This document shows positions 1 to 8,654 of a DNA stretch of 57,569 nucleotides, one piece after another. Both the position numbers and the translations under genes were made by a program. Numbering within the stretch: the stretch's first letter is position 1; each line of letters opens with the position of its first letter. The DNA is taken from contig NZ_PYAS01000027.1 in NCBI RefSeq assembly GCF_003014695.1, positions 1 to 57,569 on the forward strand, written 5' to 3'. The notes under the pieces were generated by a model that saw only the letters and a program-made list of their open reading frames with translations, had not been told where the DNA came from and made no database searches. The stretch is from Dyadobacter jiangsuensis (GTDB lineage Bacteria > Bacteroidota > Bacteroidia > Cytophagales > Spirosomataceae).

Positions 1-110
1 TGACCCCTTGTTAATTTAACCAGGCTTCTATCAGTCTCAAAAATCCAAAAAGCCTATTTACAGCCAAATTGACTCGGGCCTTTTTAGTCAGCCCCTACTG
101 AAATAGATTA
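1..110. other. Non-coding left edge, nothing recognised
   Basis: This stretch lies downstream of the pseudouridine synthase gene, which is read leftward. I see no open frame worth calling. Only 4-6 bp partial inverted repeats are present, with no clear U-tract, so I cannot assign a terminator. Confidence 0.4.
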
Positions 111-1748
111 TTAAAGCAAAAACTTCAATTTAATCACCTCTTTCTCCGTCAAAAAGCGCCATTTGCCGCGGGGCAGGTCTTTCTTGTTCAAGCCAGCGAA
201 AACGGTGCGGTCAAGTTTCTGCACTTCGTAACCCAAATGCTCGAACATCCTGCGGACAATGCGGTTGCGTCCGCTGTGGATTTCAAGGCCCACAACTTGT
301 GCGTCAGGCGTCACCAAACCTACTTCGTCGGGGCGAATGAAACCGTCTTCCAGTTCGACACCGGCTTGCAGTTGCTCGAAATCCTCTGTTGCAATAGGCT
401 TGTCAAGTTCTGCCTGGTAGATCTTCTTGATACCGCTTGACGGGTGGGTCAGCTTTTCGGCCAGTTCACCATCATTGGTCAGCAACAGAAGCCCTGTTGT
501 ATTGCGGTCGAGGCGGCCTACGGGGTACACGCGCTCGGAGCATGCGCCGGCGATCAGGTCAAGCACGGTTTTGCGCTCTTCGGGATCGTCGGTAGTGGTA
601 ATGTAATCCTTCGGTTTGTTGATCAGGATGTACACCATTTTCTCCGGGTTCAATGCCTTCTTGCCGTATTTCACGACGTCGGTAGGGCGTACTTTGTAAC
701 CCATTTCGGTGATGATCTTGCCGTTCACAGAAATCTGGCCCGAAGAGATCAGGTCGTCGGCCTCGCGACGGGAACAAATGCCCGCATTCGCGATGTAGCG
801 ATTCAGACGGATCTCGTCGGTTTCTTCCTTGTCCTTATGTCTTGCCGAAGGCTTCTTTTTATGCTCGTAATTGTCAAGATTATAGCGCGGTGCGGTTTCG
901 TACCGGCCTACTCGTCTCTCCAACCCGCTGCGGTCCTGCTCTTCGTCGTCCTGGAAGCGGGAGCGGTAGGGTTTGTCGTCCCTATCTTCTTTTTTTTTAA
1001 AAGAACCTTCGCTACGGTTGAATGAGCGGGCCGGACGCTCGCTGCGATCACCACGCGGCTTATCGAAGCCCGGCTTAAACTCACGGTCGCCGTTGTCCCT
1101 GTCGAAACGAGGCTTGAATTCGCGATCGCCATTATCTCTTTCGAAACGTGGCTTGTCGAAACCCGGTTTAAACTCACGATCACCGTTGTTTCTTTCGAAA
1201 CGTGGCTTAAACTCACGGTCACCACTACCTCTTTCAGGGCGAGATTTGAAATCGCGTGAATCCCTGTCCGGACGTGGCCTGAACTCGCGCTCGTCATTAT
1301 CGCGGTCGAAACGTGGCTTGAACTCACGATTGCGGTCTCCGCCACCAAATCCCGATCTTTCAGGACGGTCGCCGAATGGCTTTCTGTCGCCGGGACGATC
1401 GCCGCCGCGAAAATCTTTTTTACCAAAATCCTTTTTAAAACCGCGGTCGGCAGAATCACCTTCGCGACGGAATGGGCGATCGTTACCGCCTTTGTCCCAT
1501 TTCTTGAAATCGGGCTTACCAAAACGTGGCTTGTCGAAGCCCGGCTTGTCGAATGCACGATCTTCTCTTGGCTTCTCGTGATCAAAGCTTGGACGTGCTT
1601 TCTGACCCTTGTTTTCGGCAGGGGCTGAAAAACGCAGACTGGATTTTTTGATGCTGGGTTTGCTGAACCGGCTTTCGGTTTCAGGCTTTGCGCGCTTGAA
1701 GAAGCCGCCTCCTCCTTGGGAGCCTTTGGAATTGTTTCTGTTTCTCAT
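111..1748 (-). CDS. rluB: RluB/RsuA-family rRNA pseudouridine synthase with long repetitive N-terminal extension
   Basis: Converts specific uridines in rRNA to pseudouridine; the RluB branch (23S rRNA) is the best guess within the RsuA/RluB/RluE/RluF family. An S4 RNA-binding domain begins near residue 313 (IRLNRYIANAG). The catalytic motif GRLDRNTTG lies near 411, with Asp about 414, and the family motif RNRIVRRMF follows near 494. The first ~300 of 545 residues are low complexity, rich in Arg, Asp, Lys, Phe and Gly, with repeated units built on DREFKP followed by RF/GF and D/E-R/K; this part is probably disordered. The enzyme core alone is about 240 residues, so the protein is roughly twice family length. 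Long basic extensions are common in Bacteroidota homologues (family knowledge). The ATG at 1748 precedes the low-complexity region without a break. Family is certain, exact target site is not. Confidence 0.93.
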   Translation of the reverse strand: MRNRNNSKGSQGGGGFFKRAKPETESRFSKPSIKKSSLRFSAPAENKGQKARPSFDHEKPREDRAFDKPGFDKPRFGKPDFKKWDKGGNDRPFRREGDSADRGFKKDFGKKDFRGGDRPGDRKPFGDRPERSGFGGGDRNREFKPRFDRDNDEREFRPRPDRDSRDFKSRPERGSGDREFKPRFERNNGDREFKPGFDKPRFERDNGDREFKPRFDRDNGDREFKPGFDKPRGDRSERPARSFNRSEGSFKKKEDRDDKPYRSRFQDDEEQDRSGLERRVGRYETAPRYNLDNYEHKKKPSARHKDKEETDEIRLNRYIANAGICSRREADDLISSGQISVNGKIITEMGYKVRPTDVVKYGKKALNPEKMVYILINKPKDYITTTDDPEERKTVLDLIAGACSERVYPVGRLDRNTTGLLLLTNDGELAEKLTHPSSGIKKIYQAELDKPIATEDFEQLQAGVELEDGFIRPDEVGLVTPDAQVVGLEIHSGRNRIVRRMFEHLGYEVQKLDRTVFAGLNKKDLPRGKWRFLTEKEVIKLKFLL

Positions 1749-2050
1749 CAGGAATGCAGTATCACTACTGGATTTATTTCCTCTTACAAATTTACCTTGT
1801 AACCGATTAGTGCTTTAATTCGCACAAAATGGTATGAATTGCCACTAAAACTGGTTAGCCAACGTATCTGATGGTCAGAGTACTAGTGTTGAAAAAAATT
1901 AGCCTGCAAAGATACGGGAATTTTTCCGGGTAAAAATATTTGAATGTGTTTATGTCAAAAATGATATGAAAACGTTTATAAGTACTATCGGAGAAATGCG
2001 GCCGGAAATGGCCATTTTTACCTAACTAAACCTTCATTAACAAGTGAATT
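1749..2050. other. Divergent intergenic region (302 bp)
   Basis: Separates the leftward pseudouridine synthase from the rightward acetoacetyl-CoA synthetase, so it must hold both promoters. A leftward TAnnTTTG box is visible at 1907-1914. I found no consensus box for the rightward gene. A weak GGCC/GGCC hairpin followed by five T lies near 1999-2018. No small gene was recognised. Confidence 0.5.
1907..1914 (-). promoter_or_regulatory. Candidate -7 box (TATCTTTG) for the pseudouridine synthase gene
   Basis: Perfect match to the Bacteroidota -7 consensus TAnnTTTG on the minus strand. No TTG is found at the -33 distance. If used, it would give a 5' leader of about 150 nt. Confidence 0.4.
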
Positions 2051-3994
2051 ATGTCAGCTGAGGCGCAACCGTTGTGGAAACCGGGCAGGAACCTGTTGGA
2101 GCAGTCCAATCTTAAAAAATATATGGACTGGCTGTTTGTCAAAAAAGGCCTCTATTTCCGCTCCTATCACGATCTGTGGGAATGGTCGGTGACCGACCTG
2201 GAAGATTTCTGGGAAAGTCTTTGGAATTACTTCAATATCAAATCACACGATTTATACCTCGAAGTGCTGCAAAAGCCATTGAGCGGCATGATCGGCACGC
2301 GCTGGTTTACCCGCTCGAAGCTGAATTACGCCGAACATATTTTCAGAAATAAAACCAAAGAACGTCCGGCGATTATTTTCCAGTCGGAAAGATCGGAATC
2401 CGTTGAGATCTCCTGGGAAACGTTGGAAGCGCAGGTTGCGGCCGTATCGACCTGGCTGAAACAGCGTGGCGTGAAGCCCGGAGACAGGGTGGCGGCAGTG
2501 CTGCCCAACATCCCCGAAGCCGTGGTAGCATTCCTGGCGGCCAATGCAGTAGGTGCGGTGTGGTCGTCATGCTCGCCTGATTTTGGCAAGCCAGCCATTA
2601 CCGAACGGTTTTCGCAGATTGAGCCAAAAGTATTGTTTACCGTGGATGGTTATGTTTATAATGGCAAAACCTACGACATTACGTCTTTCGCAAGCGAGCT
2701 TTCCGCTGCGTTGCCGAGTGTTAAAGACACGGTGCTTATCAACAATATCTTCTCGGAAACCCGGCCCGAACGGTTTACAGCCTGGGACGACATCCTGCAT
2801 TTTGAGCACTTCGGGATCGATTTCGAGCCCGTGCCATTCGATCATCCGATCTGGATTCTCTATTCCTCGGGAACAACAGCGAAACCGAAAGCCATTACGC
2901 ACAGCGTAGGCGGCTGTCTGATCGAGCATTTGAAAGCGCTCGTGCTGCATCAGAACGTGAAGCCGGGCGACCGGTATTTCTGGTATTCTACCACCGGCTG
3001 GATGATGTGGAACTACGCATTGAGCGCGCTGCTTTGCGGAGCTACATTGGTGATGTACGACGGCGCGCCGGCCTATCCGTCGTCGCAAGTACTCTGGACT
3101 TTGGCTGAAAAGGCTAAAATCACGCATTTCGGCAGCGGGGCGGCATTTTTTATCGCTTCTATGAAAAGTGGAGTCAGCATTACTTCCGAGCGGTTGAACC
3201 ATCTGGAAACGATCGGTTCTACCGGCTCCCCGTTGCCGCCGGAGGCATTTGAATGGATTTATAAGCAGGTTAAAAAGGATGTGTGGCTGATCTCCCTGAG
3301 CGGAGGTACCGACGTATGCAGCGCATTCGTAGGCGGGTGCCCGCTCCTGCCCGTATACGCAGGCGAGATCCAGTGCCGGATGCTCGGGGCGAGAATAGAG
3401 GCATTTGATGAGGATGGAAGGCTGGTTTTGAATGAGCTGGGCGAAATGGTAATCACACAGCCGATGCCTTCGATGCCTATTTATTTCTGGAATGACGAGC
3501 ATGACGAGAAATACCTTTCGAGCTATTTCGAAATGTACCCGCATGTTTGGCGGCATGGCGACTGGATCAAAATCACCGACCGGAAATCCGTCGTGATCTA
3601 TGGCCGGTCCGATGCTACTTTGAACCGCGGTGGTGTCAGGATCGGCACGGCCGAGATTTACCGGGCGGTGGAAAGTATCCCGGAAGTGAAGGATAGTCTG
3701 GCAGTTTACCTGGAAAAGTCGAACGGAGAGGGGACGATATCGCTATTTGTCGTCCTTACCATGGGTAAGGAGCTTACGGAAGATTTGAAGAAGCAGATTA
3801 AGGACACTTTGCGGACTCAATATAGCCCACGGCACGTGCCCGACACGATCGAACAGGTAAGCGATATTCCTTACACGATCAATGGGAAAAAGATGGAAGC
3901 GCCGATGAAGCGGATATTGATGGGACAGGATCCGGCAAAGTGTATTAATATCGATACCATGCGCAATCCTGAATCGTTGAAGGCATTCATCTAG
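2051..3994 (+). CDS. aacS: Acetoacetate-CoA ligase (acetoacetyl-CoA synthetase)
   Basis: ANL-superfamily enzyme that activates acetoacetate to acetoacetyl-CoA with ATP in the cytosol, feeding ketone bodies or PHB-type carbon into lipid metabolism. The N-terminal ACS cap motif is followed by the AMP-binding P-loop YSSGTTAKPKAI near residue 270, the HGDWIKITD motif, and the hinge region YGRSD with GGVRIG near 527. The C-terminal NGKKMEAP near 610 carries the lysine used for adenylation. The length of 647 residues and the overall pattern fit AacS better than acetyl-CoA synthetase. It appears monocistronic, with about 126 bp before the next gene on the same strand. Confidence 0.92.
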   Translation: MSAEAQPLWKPGRNLLEQSNLKKYMDWLFVKKGLYFRSYHDLWEWSVTDLEDFWESLWNYFNIKSHDLYLEVLQKPLSGMIGTRWFTRSKLNYAEHIFRNKTKERPAIIFQSERSESVEISWETLEAQVAAVSTWLKQRGVKPGDRVAAVLPNIPEAVVAFLAANAVGAVWSSCSPDFGKPAITERFSQIEPKVLFTVDGYVYNGKTYDITSFASELSAALPSVKDTVLINNIFSETRPERFTAWDDILHFEHFGIDFEPVPFDHPIWILYSSGTTAKPKAITHSVGGCLIEHLKALVLHQNVKPGDRYFWYSTTGWMMWNYALSALLCGATLVMYDGAPAYPSSQVLWTLAEKAKITHFGSGAAFFIASMKSGVSITSERLNHLETIGSTGSPLPPEAFEWIYKQVKKDVWLISLSGGTDVCSAFVGGCPLLPVYAGEIQCRMLGARIEAFDEDGRLVLNELGEMVITQPMPSMPIYFWNDEHDEKYLSSYFEMYPHVWRHGDWIKITDRKSVVIYGRSDATLNRGGVRIGTAEIYRAVESIPEVKDSLAVYLEKSNGEGTISLFVVLTMGKELTEDLKKQIKDTLRTQYSPRHVPDTIEQVSDIPYTINGKKMEAPMKRILMGQDPAKCINIDTMRNPESLKAFI

Positions 3995-4120
3995 CAATAC
4001 GCGTCGTTGGCATGTTAACGCCCTGCATTCATTTGCATTAGGCAACCAAAATCGTTTAATTCACGTTGGGGAAATATCCAATTCCCGTGACGCCAGCCCA
4101 TACTCCTAATATTTACAGGT

Positions 4121-5824
4121 ATGAACTCAGAAAGACCTCAGCCGCCGATCCAGAACTCGAAATCCGTAGTTCGTTTGCCTATCATCATCGCGATCACGCT
4201 GGCGGCGGGAGTGCTGCTGGGAAGTACGTTTTTCAGCGGTGGGAAGAAATTGTCTGACGTGGCGAAAGGTTACGGCAAGTTCAGAGAGGTACTGATGCTG
4301 GTGGAAAACAACTATGTCGATTCGGTGAATACCGAGGAACTGGTGGATTTCTCGATCTCCAAAATGCTTGAAAAGCTTGACCCGCATACGGCCTATTTCA
4401 ACGCCGAGGAAGCTACCGCGGCACGGTCGCAGCTGGAATCGGGTTTCGACGGCATTGGCGTCGAGTTCAATATTTATAATGACACGGTTTATGTGGTAAC
4501 TCCGTTGAGCGGGGGCCCGTCGGAAGCGGCCGGTATTCAGAGCGGCGACCGCATTATTTCAGTCAATAAAGAAAACTTGTCGGGTCCCGGTGTTACCAAT
4601 GCGCAGGTGTACAAGCTGTTGCGCGGTAAGCGCGGTACGAAGGTGGATCTGTCGATTGAAAGGGTAGGGTTAAAGGATAAAATGAATTTCGCCGTGGTGC
4701 GCGACCGCATTCCGACCTATTCGGTGGATGCTTCCTACATGGTGGACCAGGAAATTGGATATATCAAAGTGAGCCGTTTCTCGGAAACCACTTTCGACGA
4801 GTTTAAATCCGCATTGAAAACATTGAAAGCCGAAGGGTTGAAAAACCTTATCCTCGACCTTCGCGGAAATCCGGGTGGTTATATGGAACGGGCCACGAGC
4901 ATGGCCGACGAATTTATTGCAGGCGATAAACTACTGGTTTATACCGAAGGAAAAGACAGCCGTTTCGATCGCAAGACCCGCTCGCATGTGGATGGTCTTT
5001 TTGAGCAAGGCCCGTTGATCGTGCTTGTAGACGAAGGTAGTGCATCGGCTTCTGAAATCCTCGCAGGTGCATTGCAGGATCATGACCGTGCGCTGGTGGT
5101 AGGAAGAAGGTCTTATGGAAAAGGATTGGTTCAAATGCCGATCAAACTGTCGGACGGTTCGGAGTTGCGCCTGACTATCTCGCGCTATTACACGCCAAGC
5201 GGCAGGAGCATTCAGAAACCTTATGAGCTCGGCAAGGGCGAAGATTACAGCCAGGATCTGGCGCATCGGTACGAAAGCGGGGAGCTATTCAGCGCAGACA
5301 GTATCAAGTTCGATAAGAGCAAGGTGTATAAGACCGATGGCGGCCGTGTTGTGTATGGCGGAGGTGGAATTACACCGGATATTTTCGTGGCAAAAGATAC
5401 TTTGATGAACAGCAAGTACCTGTTTGAGCTGTATTCCAAAAATATTATCCGCGAATATGCGCTGCGCTATGCGAATGAAAACCAAAAAAGACTGGAAAAA
5501 CAACCATTCAAGGAATATCTGAAATCATTCCAGGTATCGGATGCGATGCTGGCCGAGCTGGTAAAAGACGCTTCCAGGGCGGGTATCAAACCCAATGAAA
5601 AGGAACTGAATTTGTCCAAATCGCTCATTACCTCGCAAACCAAGGCGATTATCGGTCGCTATGTGTGGGGAAGAAAGCAAAAGAATGGGTTGAACAACGA
5701 GGTATTCCAGGTCCTCAACCCGAGCGATAATGTTTATCAACATGCTGTACAGCTTTTCTCACAGGCGGCACAGCTGGAAAAAGGCGAGTTCAGCAGTTTG
5801 AATATTCCAAAAACCAAAAAGTAA
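4121..5824 (+). CDS. ctpA: S41-family C-terminal processing peptidase (CtpA/Prc type)
   Basis: Serine protease with a Ser/Lys dyad that trims C-termini of envelope proteins. A single N-terminal membrane anchor lies at about residues 19-38 (LPIIIAITLAAGVLLG), with the rest in the periplasm. A PDZ domain covers roughly 112-185 (GIGVEF... SGDRIISVN). The catalytic core has LDLRGNPGGY, the serine motif GSASASEI near 306-313 and the lysine motif YGKGLVQ near 332-337. A C-terminal helical extension of about 150 residues follows, usual in Bacteroidota members. The gene sits 24 bp before the SDR gene on the same strand, so the two may be co-transcribed. The start at 4121 places the membrane anchor normally. 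Confidence 0.94.
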   Translation: MNSERPQPPIQNSKSVVRLPIIIAITLAAGVLLGSTFFSGGKKLSDVAKGYGKFREVLMLVENNYVDSVNTEELVDFSISKMLEKLDPHTAYFNAEEATAARSQLESGFDGIGVEFNIYNDTVYVVTPLSGGPSEAAGIQSGDRIISVNKENLSGPGVTNAQVYKLLRGKRGTKVDLSIERVGLKDKMNFAVVRDRIPTYSVDASYMVDQEIGYIKVSRFSETTFDEFKSALKTLKAEGLKNLILDLRGNPGGYMERATSMADEFIAGDKLLVYTEGKDSRFDRKTRSHVDGLFEQGPLIVLVDEGSASASEILAGALQDHDRALVVGRRSYGKGLVQMPIKLSDGSELRLTISRYYTPSGRSIQKPYELGKGEDYSQDLAHRYESGELFSADSIKFDKSKVYKTDGGRVVYGGGGITPDIFVAKDTLMNSKYLFELYSKNIIREYALRYANENQKRLEKQPFKEYLKSFQVSDAMLAELVKDASRAGIKPNEKELNLSKSLITSQTKAIIGRYVWGRKQKNGLNNEVFQVLNPSDNVYQHAVQLFSQAAQLEKGEFSSLNIPKTKK

Positions 5825-5848
5825 AATTCACTCCACACCATTCACTCA

Positions 5849-6601
5849 ATGTCCCGTATTGCATTTATTACCGGAGCCACATCCGGTATCGGTAAGGCCA
5901 CGGCGGAAGCATTCGCCGGGGTCGGAATAGACCTTATTTTGTGCGGCCGCCGCCAGGAGCGCCTCGACGAAGTAGCCGCAGAATTGTCGTCCAAAGTAAA
6001 AGTAACCACGCTCGTATTCGACGTCCGTGACAAAGGGGCGGTGATCGCGGCAGTCGGGTCGTTGCCCGACAATTGGAAAAACATCGATATTCTCGTCAAC
6101 AATGCCGGTAATGCGCACGGCCTGGGTACGCTCGACGAAGGCGATACCGACGACTGGGACGCGATGATCGACGGTAATGTGAAAGGACTCCTCTACGTTT
6201 CGAAAGCCGTTATCCCGTTGCTGCTCGAACGCGGCAAAGGGCATATCGTCAATATCAGCTCGATTGCCGGCAAGCAGACTTATGCGAATGGTGCCGTGTA
6301 TTGTGCTTCCAAGGCTGCCGTCGAGGTAATCAGCGAGGGAATGCGCCTCGAACTGACCCAACACGGCATCAAAACAACCAATGTAGCGCCGGGTGCGGTG
6401 GAGACGGAATTCTCGCTTGTCCGCTTCAAAGGCGATGAAACCCGGGCCGAAAAGGTGTACCAGGGATTCGATCCATTACAGGCCGGTGACATCGCCGACG
6501 CGATCCTTTACGCCGTCAATGCGCCTGACCGTGTTACCATTGCAGACATTACCATTCTCGCCGGCGCCCAGTCTGCGGCTACGGTGATCCATCGCAAATA
6601 G
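5849..6601 (+). CDS. ydfG: SDR-family NADP-dependent 3-hydroxy acid dehydrogenase (YdfG-like)
   Basis: Classical short-chain dehydrogenase of 250 residues. The Rossmann motif TGATSGIG is at residues 8-15, the NNAG motif follows, and the catalytic pair is Tyr151/Lys155 in YCASK. The C-terminal part (RFKGDE, then FDPLQAGDIADAI) resembles the YdfG subgroup, whose E. coli member oxidises serine and other 3-hydroxy acids and also reduces malonic semialdehyde; transfer of that substrate range to this protein is inference. It follows the CtpA-type gene by 24 bp, and a hairpin at 6666-6701 lies between it and the efflux gene downstream. Confidence 0.85.
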   Translation: MSRIAFITGATSGIGKATAEAFAGVGIDLILCGRRQERLDEVAAELSSKVKVTTLVFDVRDKGAVIAAVGSLPDNWKNIDILVNNAGNAHGLGTLDEGDTDDWDAMIDGNVKGLLYVSKAVIPLLLERGKGHIVNISSIAGKQTYANGAVYCASKAAVEVISEGMRLELTQHGIKTTNVAPGAVETEFSLVRFKGDETRAEKVYQGFDPLQAGDIADAILYAVNAPDRVTIADITILAGAQSAATVIHRK

Positions 6602-6642
6602 AATTTTATTTGGTTTCTGGCCGCAATTAGGCTGGTAATCGA

Positions 6643-6650
6643 TACCTTTG
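6643..6650 (+). promoter_or_regulatory. Candidate -7 box (TACCTTTG) for the efflux gene
   Basis: Perfect TAnnTTTG match between the SDR gene and the MFS gene. Transcription would begin near 6657, just before the hairpin at 6666-6694, placing that hairpin inside the leader of the MFS mRNA. No -33 TTG is visible at the usual spacing. Confidence 0.4.
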
Positions 6651-6665
6651 TCATTCTTTTTTAGG

Positions 6666-6701
6666 CCCCGACTTCTATAAACAGGAAGTCGGGGAGATTT
6701 T
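6666..6701 (+). terminator. Hairpin with U-tract between SDR and efflux genes
   Basis: Ten-bp GC-rich stem CCCCGACTTC/GAAGTCGGGG with a short loop, followed by AGATTTTT. It looks like the intrinsic terminator of the SDR unit. It ends only about 10 nt before the next ATG at 6711, so it may also act as a leader element. Confidence 0.65.
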
Positions 6702-6710
6702 TGAATACCT

Positions 6711-7937
6711 ATGAAAAGTTTCGACCAGAATTCCTCCGCAGACACAGCCGCTGCCGCAGTTCCCGCTTCCCAGACCGTATTTCCTATCCTTCTGGCGCTG
6801 AGTTTCTCCCATTTGCTGAACGACACGATGCAGTCCCTCATTCCATCGATTTACCCGATGGTGAAGGAATCGTTTCATCTGAGCTTTTCGCAGATCGGGC
6901 TCATTACATTTACTTTCCAGGTGAGTGCGTCTGTTTTTCAGCCACTTGTAGGTTCATTTACGGACAAAAGGCCGCAACCATATGCGTTGGCGGTCGGGAT
7001 GTGCTTTACGTTGCTGGGGCTTATATGCCTCTCGATGGCGAACAGTTTTCATATTGTATTACTTTCTGTGGGGTTGATCGGCATCGGTTCGGCGGTGTTC
7101 CATCCGGAAGCTTCACGCGTAGCGCGCATGGCGTCCGGTGGCAAGCACGGGATGGCGCAATCGCTTTTCCAGGTGGGTGGCAATGCGGGCAGCTCGCTCG
7201 GGCCGTTGCTGGCGGCATTGATATTATTGCCTTACGGGCGCTTTCAGGTCATCTGGTTTTCGCTGGTGGCATTGCTGGCGATTGTTATCCTTTCGTGGGT
7301 AGGCGGCTGGTATAAGCAAAACTTGACCACTGTTGTGAAGAAATCTGCCAGCGCCGTAAAGCAGGAAGCTACTTTGTCCAAATCCAAAGTAATCATTTCA
7401 ATAGGCATTTTGCTCCTGCTGATTTTCTCGAAATACATTTATATGGCCAGCATTTCGAGCTATTTCACATTTTACCTGATCGATAAATTCGGCGTTTCAA
7501 TCCAGAGCTCGCAGATTTACTTGTTTGCATTCCTCTTTGCAGTAGCGGCTGGTACGTTCATCGGCGGGCCGGTAGGGGACCGGATTGGTCGGAAATATGT
7601 GATCTGGATTTCGATTCTCGGCGCGGCGCCATTTGCATTGCTATTGCCTTACGTCGATTTGTTCTGGACGGGCGTATTGAGCTGCATTATCGGTTTGATC
7701 TTATCGTCGGCATTCTCTGCCATCCTTGTATATGCGCAGGAGCTGATCCCGGGGAAAGTGGGGATGATCGCCGGTTTGTTCTTCGGTTTTGCCTTCGGTA
7801 TTGCTGGTATCGGCTCGGCTATTCTCGGCACATTAGCCGATAAGACGAGCATTGAATACGTTTTTTGGATTTGCTCGTTCCTGCCGCTGATCGGGTTGCT
7901 CACCGGATTCTTGCCGAACTTGGAGAAGAAGTCCTGA
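6711..7937 (+). CDS. fsr: MFS efflux transporter, fosmidomycin-resistance (Fsr) family
   Basis: Inner-membrane major-facilitator protein of 408 residues with about 12 hydrophobic segments. Diagnostic Fsr-type stretches include HLLNDTMQSLIPSIYP in the first helix, the loop around SFTDKRPQP, GIGSAVFHPEASRVAR, and the second-half A-like loop GPVGDRIGRK. Fsr family members export fosmidomycin and related compounds by proton antiport; the natural substrate here is unknown. The hydrophilic N-terminus (SFDQNSSADTAAAAV) is short. Its leader contains the hairpin noted at 6666-6701. It converges on the PIN toxin gene with a 5-bp gap and no obvious terminator. Confidence 0.88.
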   Translation: MKSFDQNSSADTAAAAVPASQTVFPILLALSFSHLLNDTMQSLIPSIYPMVKESFHLSFSQIGLITFTFQVSASVFQPLVGSFTDKRPQPYALAVGMCFTLLGLICLSMANSFHIVLLSVGLIGIGSAVFHPEASRVARMASGGKHGMAQSLFQVGGNAGSSLGPLLAALILLPYGRFQVIWFSLVALLAIVILSWVGGWYKQNLTTVVKKSASAVKQEATLSKSKVIISIGILLLLIFSKYIYMASISSYFTFYLIDKFGVSIQSSQIYLFAFLFAVAAGTFIGGPVGDRIGRKYVIWISILGAAPFALLLPYVDLFWTGVLSCIIGLILSSAFSAILVYAQELIPGKVGMIAGLFFGFAFGIAGIGSAILGTLADKTSIEYVFWICSFLPLIGLLTGFLPNLEKKS

Positions 7938-7942
7938 GGGGT

Positions 7943-8374
7943 TTAGGCGTGTCGCTTATCCAGCAGATTTAGAAAATCAGGGATGTCGCAAACGGGTAAA
8001 AGCGTTAGGGCATCCTTTTTTAGTTTTTTATCCCTGCTGAGAAAGAAATCTATTTTGTGATGAATGGCCGTATAGTATTGCAATGCATCTTCAATATCGT
8101 CTATTTGAGAAGTTAGGGCAAGGTTGACCACGTCCTGATTGGCATCAATAATCTTTACATCCGAAAGAAGTAACAATAGAAGATCTTTGGATTTAGCGCT
8201 TCCGTAGGCTTTGGTTAGCCAATAGCTTACAATATGTACAATGGAAGGGGAAATAAAGGCTCTGATTCTCTTTTGCAGCACCAGAACCATGATTTTCCTG
8301 GCGTCTTCATAGTCTTTCCTTTTCAGAAGAAAATCAAGGATAATGTTGGCATCAAGGAAAACGCTAGTTGCCAT
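7943..8374 (-). CDS. PIN-domain toxin (VapC-like ribonuclease) of a TA pair
   Basis: PIN-domain proteins of this size (143 aa) are metal-dependent RNases acting as toxins. Conserved acidic positions are visible: Asp8 in FLDANIILDF, the central DDIEDALQ (Glu and Asp), and the late Asp in FLSRDKKL. The gene overlaps the end of the upstream antitoxin gene by 11 bp, the usual arrangement for translationally coupled toxin-antitoxin operons, with the antitoxin first. Its RNA target cannot be told from sequence. Confidence 0.88.
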   Translation of the reverse strand: MATSVFLDANIILDFLLKRKDYEDARKIMVLVLQKRIRAFISPSIVHIVSYWLTKAYGSAKSKDLLLLLLSDVKIIDANQDVVNLALTSQIDDIEDALQYYTAIHHKIDFFLSRDKKLKKDALTLLPVCDIPDFLNLLDKRHA

Positions 8375-8612
8375 ATTTCTCTCCCCGTGCTTCGTAATAG
8401 GCTTTTACAAGGTCTTGATCGGCACTAACACCCGTGGGAGCGTCCATTTCATCAATTACTTCAAGAATGTTGCGCTTTTGTTCCGCCACCTGCACGATAG
8501 ATTTCAGATGATCTTCGACGATTTGAGACACACTCGTTTGCCGCGCAGCTGCATAGCTTTTAATATATGCCAGCACCGTCTCTTCAATCGTAATGTTCAG
8601 GCGAGTTTTCAT
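8364..8612 (-). CDS. Antitoxin, ribbon-helix-helix type (DUF6364-like)
   Basis: Protein of 82 residues beginning MKTRLNITIEETVLAYIKSY, a beta-strand followed by a helix typical of ribbon-helix-helix DNA-binding antitoxins, with TSVSQIVEDHL as the second helix. The C-terminal 40 residues (EVIDEMDAPTGVSADQD) are acidic and would wrap the toxin. It precedes and overlaps the PIN toxin gene. The two perfect palindromes just upstream (8621-8650) are a likely autoregulatory operator. The DUF6364 label is my best recollection of the family. Confidence 0.82.
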   Translation of the reverse strand: MKTRLNITIEETVLAYIKSYAAARQTSVSQIVEDHLKSIVQVAEQKRNILEVIDEMDAPTGVSADQDLVKAYYEARGEKYGN

Positions 8613-8620
8613 ATGATAAA

Positions 8621-8650
8621 TATGCGCATAAATTTTAAGATATGCGCATA
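8621..8650 (-). promoter_or_regulatory. Twin-palindrome operator of the TA operon
   Basis: Two copies of the perfect 10-bp palindrome TATGCGCATA, at 8621-8630 and 8641-8650, are spaced exactly 20 bp apart (about two helical turns). The nearer copy lies 9-18 bp upstream of the antitoxin ATG. This is the expected layout for cooperative binding of ribbon-helix-helix dimers. The farther copy starts only a few bases after the M23 gene ends. Confidence 0.72.
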
Positions 8651-8654
8651 TATT

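Noticed and set aside
1040..1340. Direct repeats that could suggest a CRISPR array or satellite
   Set aside because: Repeat units are in frame, code for DREFKP-type residues and vary in length; there are no unique spacers of constant length.
973..1585. Long open frames in other reading frames (plus strand 202 aa, minus strand 225 aa) over the start of the pseudouridine synthase gene
   Set aside because: They are by-products of the repeated Arg/Asp codons of the real gene; both proteins are Ser/Arg- or Ser/Val-rich low-complexity with no start context.
2567..3556. 329-aa open frame antisense to the acetoacetyl-CoA synthetase gene
   Set aside because: No recognisable motif, and the sense gene is a complete family member.
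7938..7942. Terminator between the Fsr gene and the PIN toxin gene
   Set aside because: The convergent stops are 5 bp apart and I found no stem-loop with U-tract.
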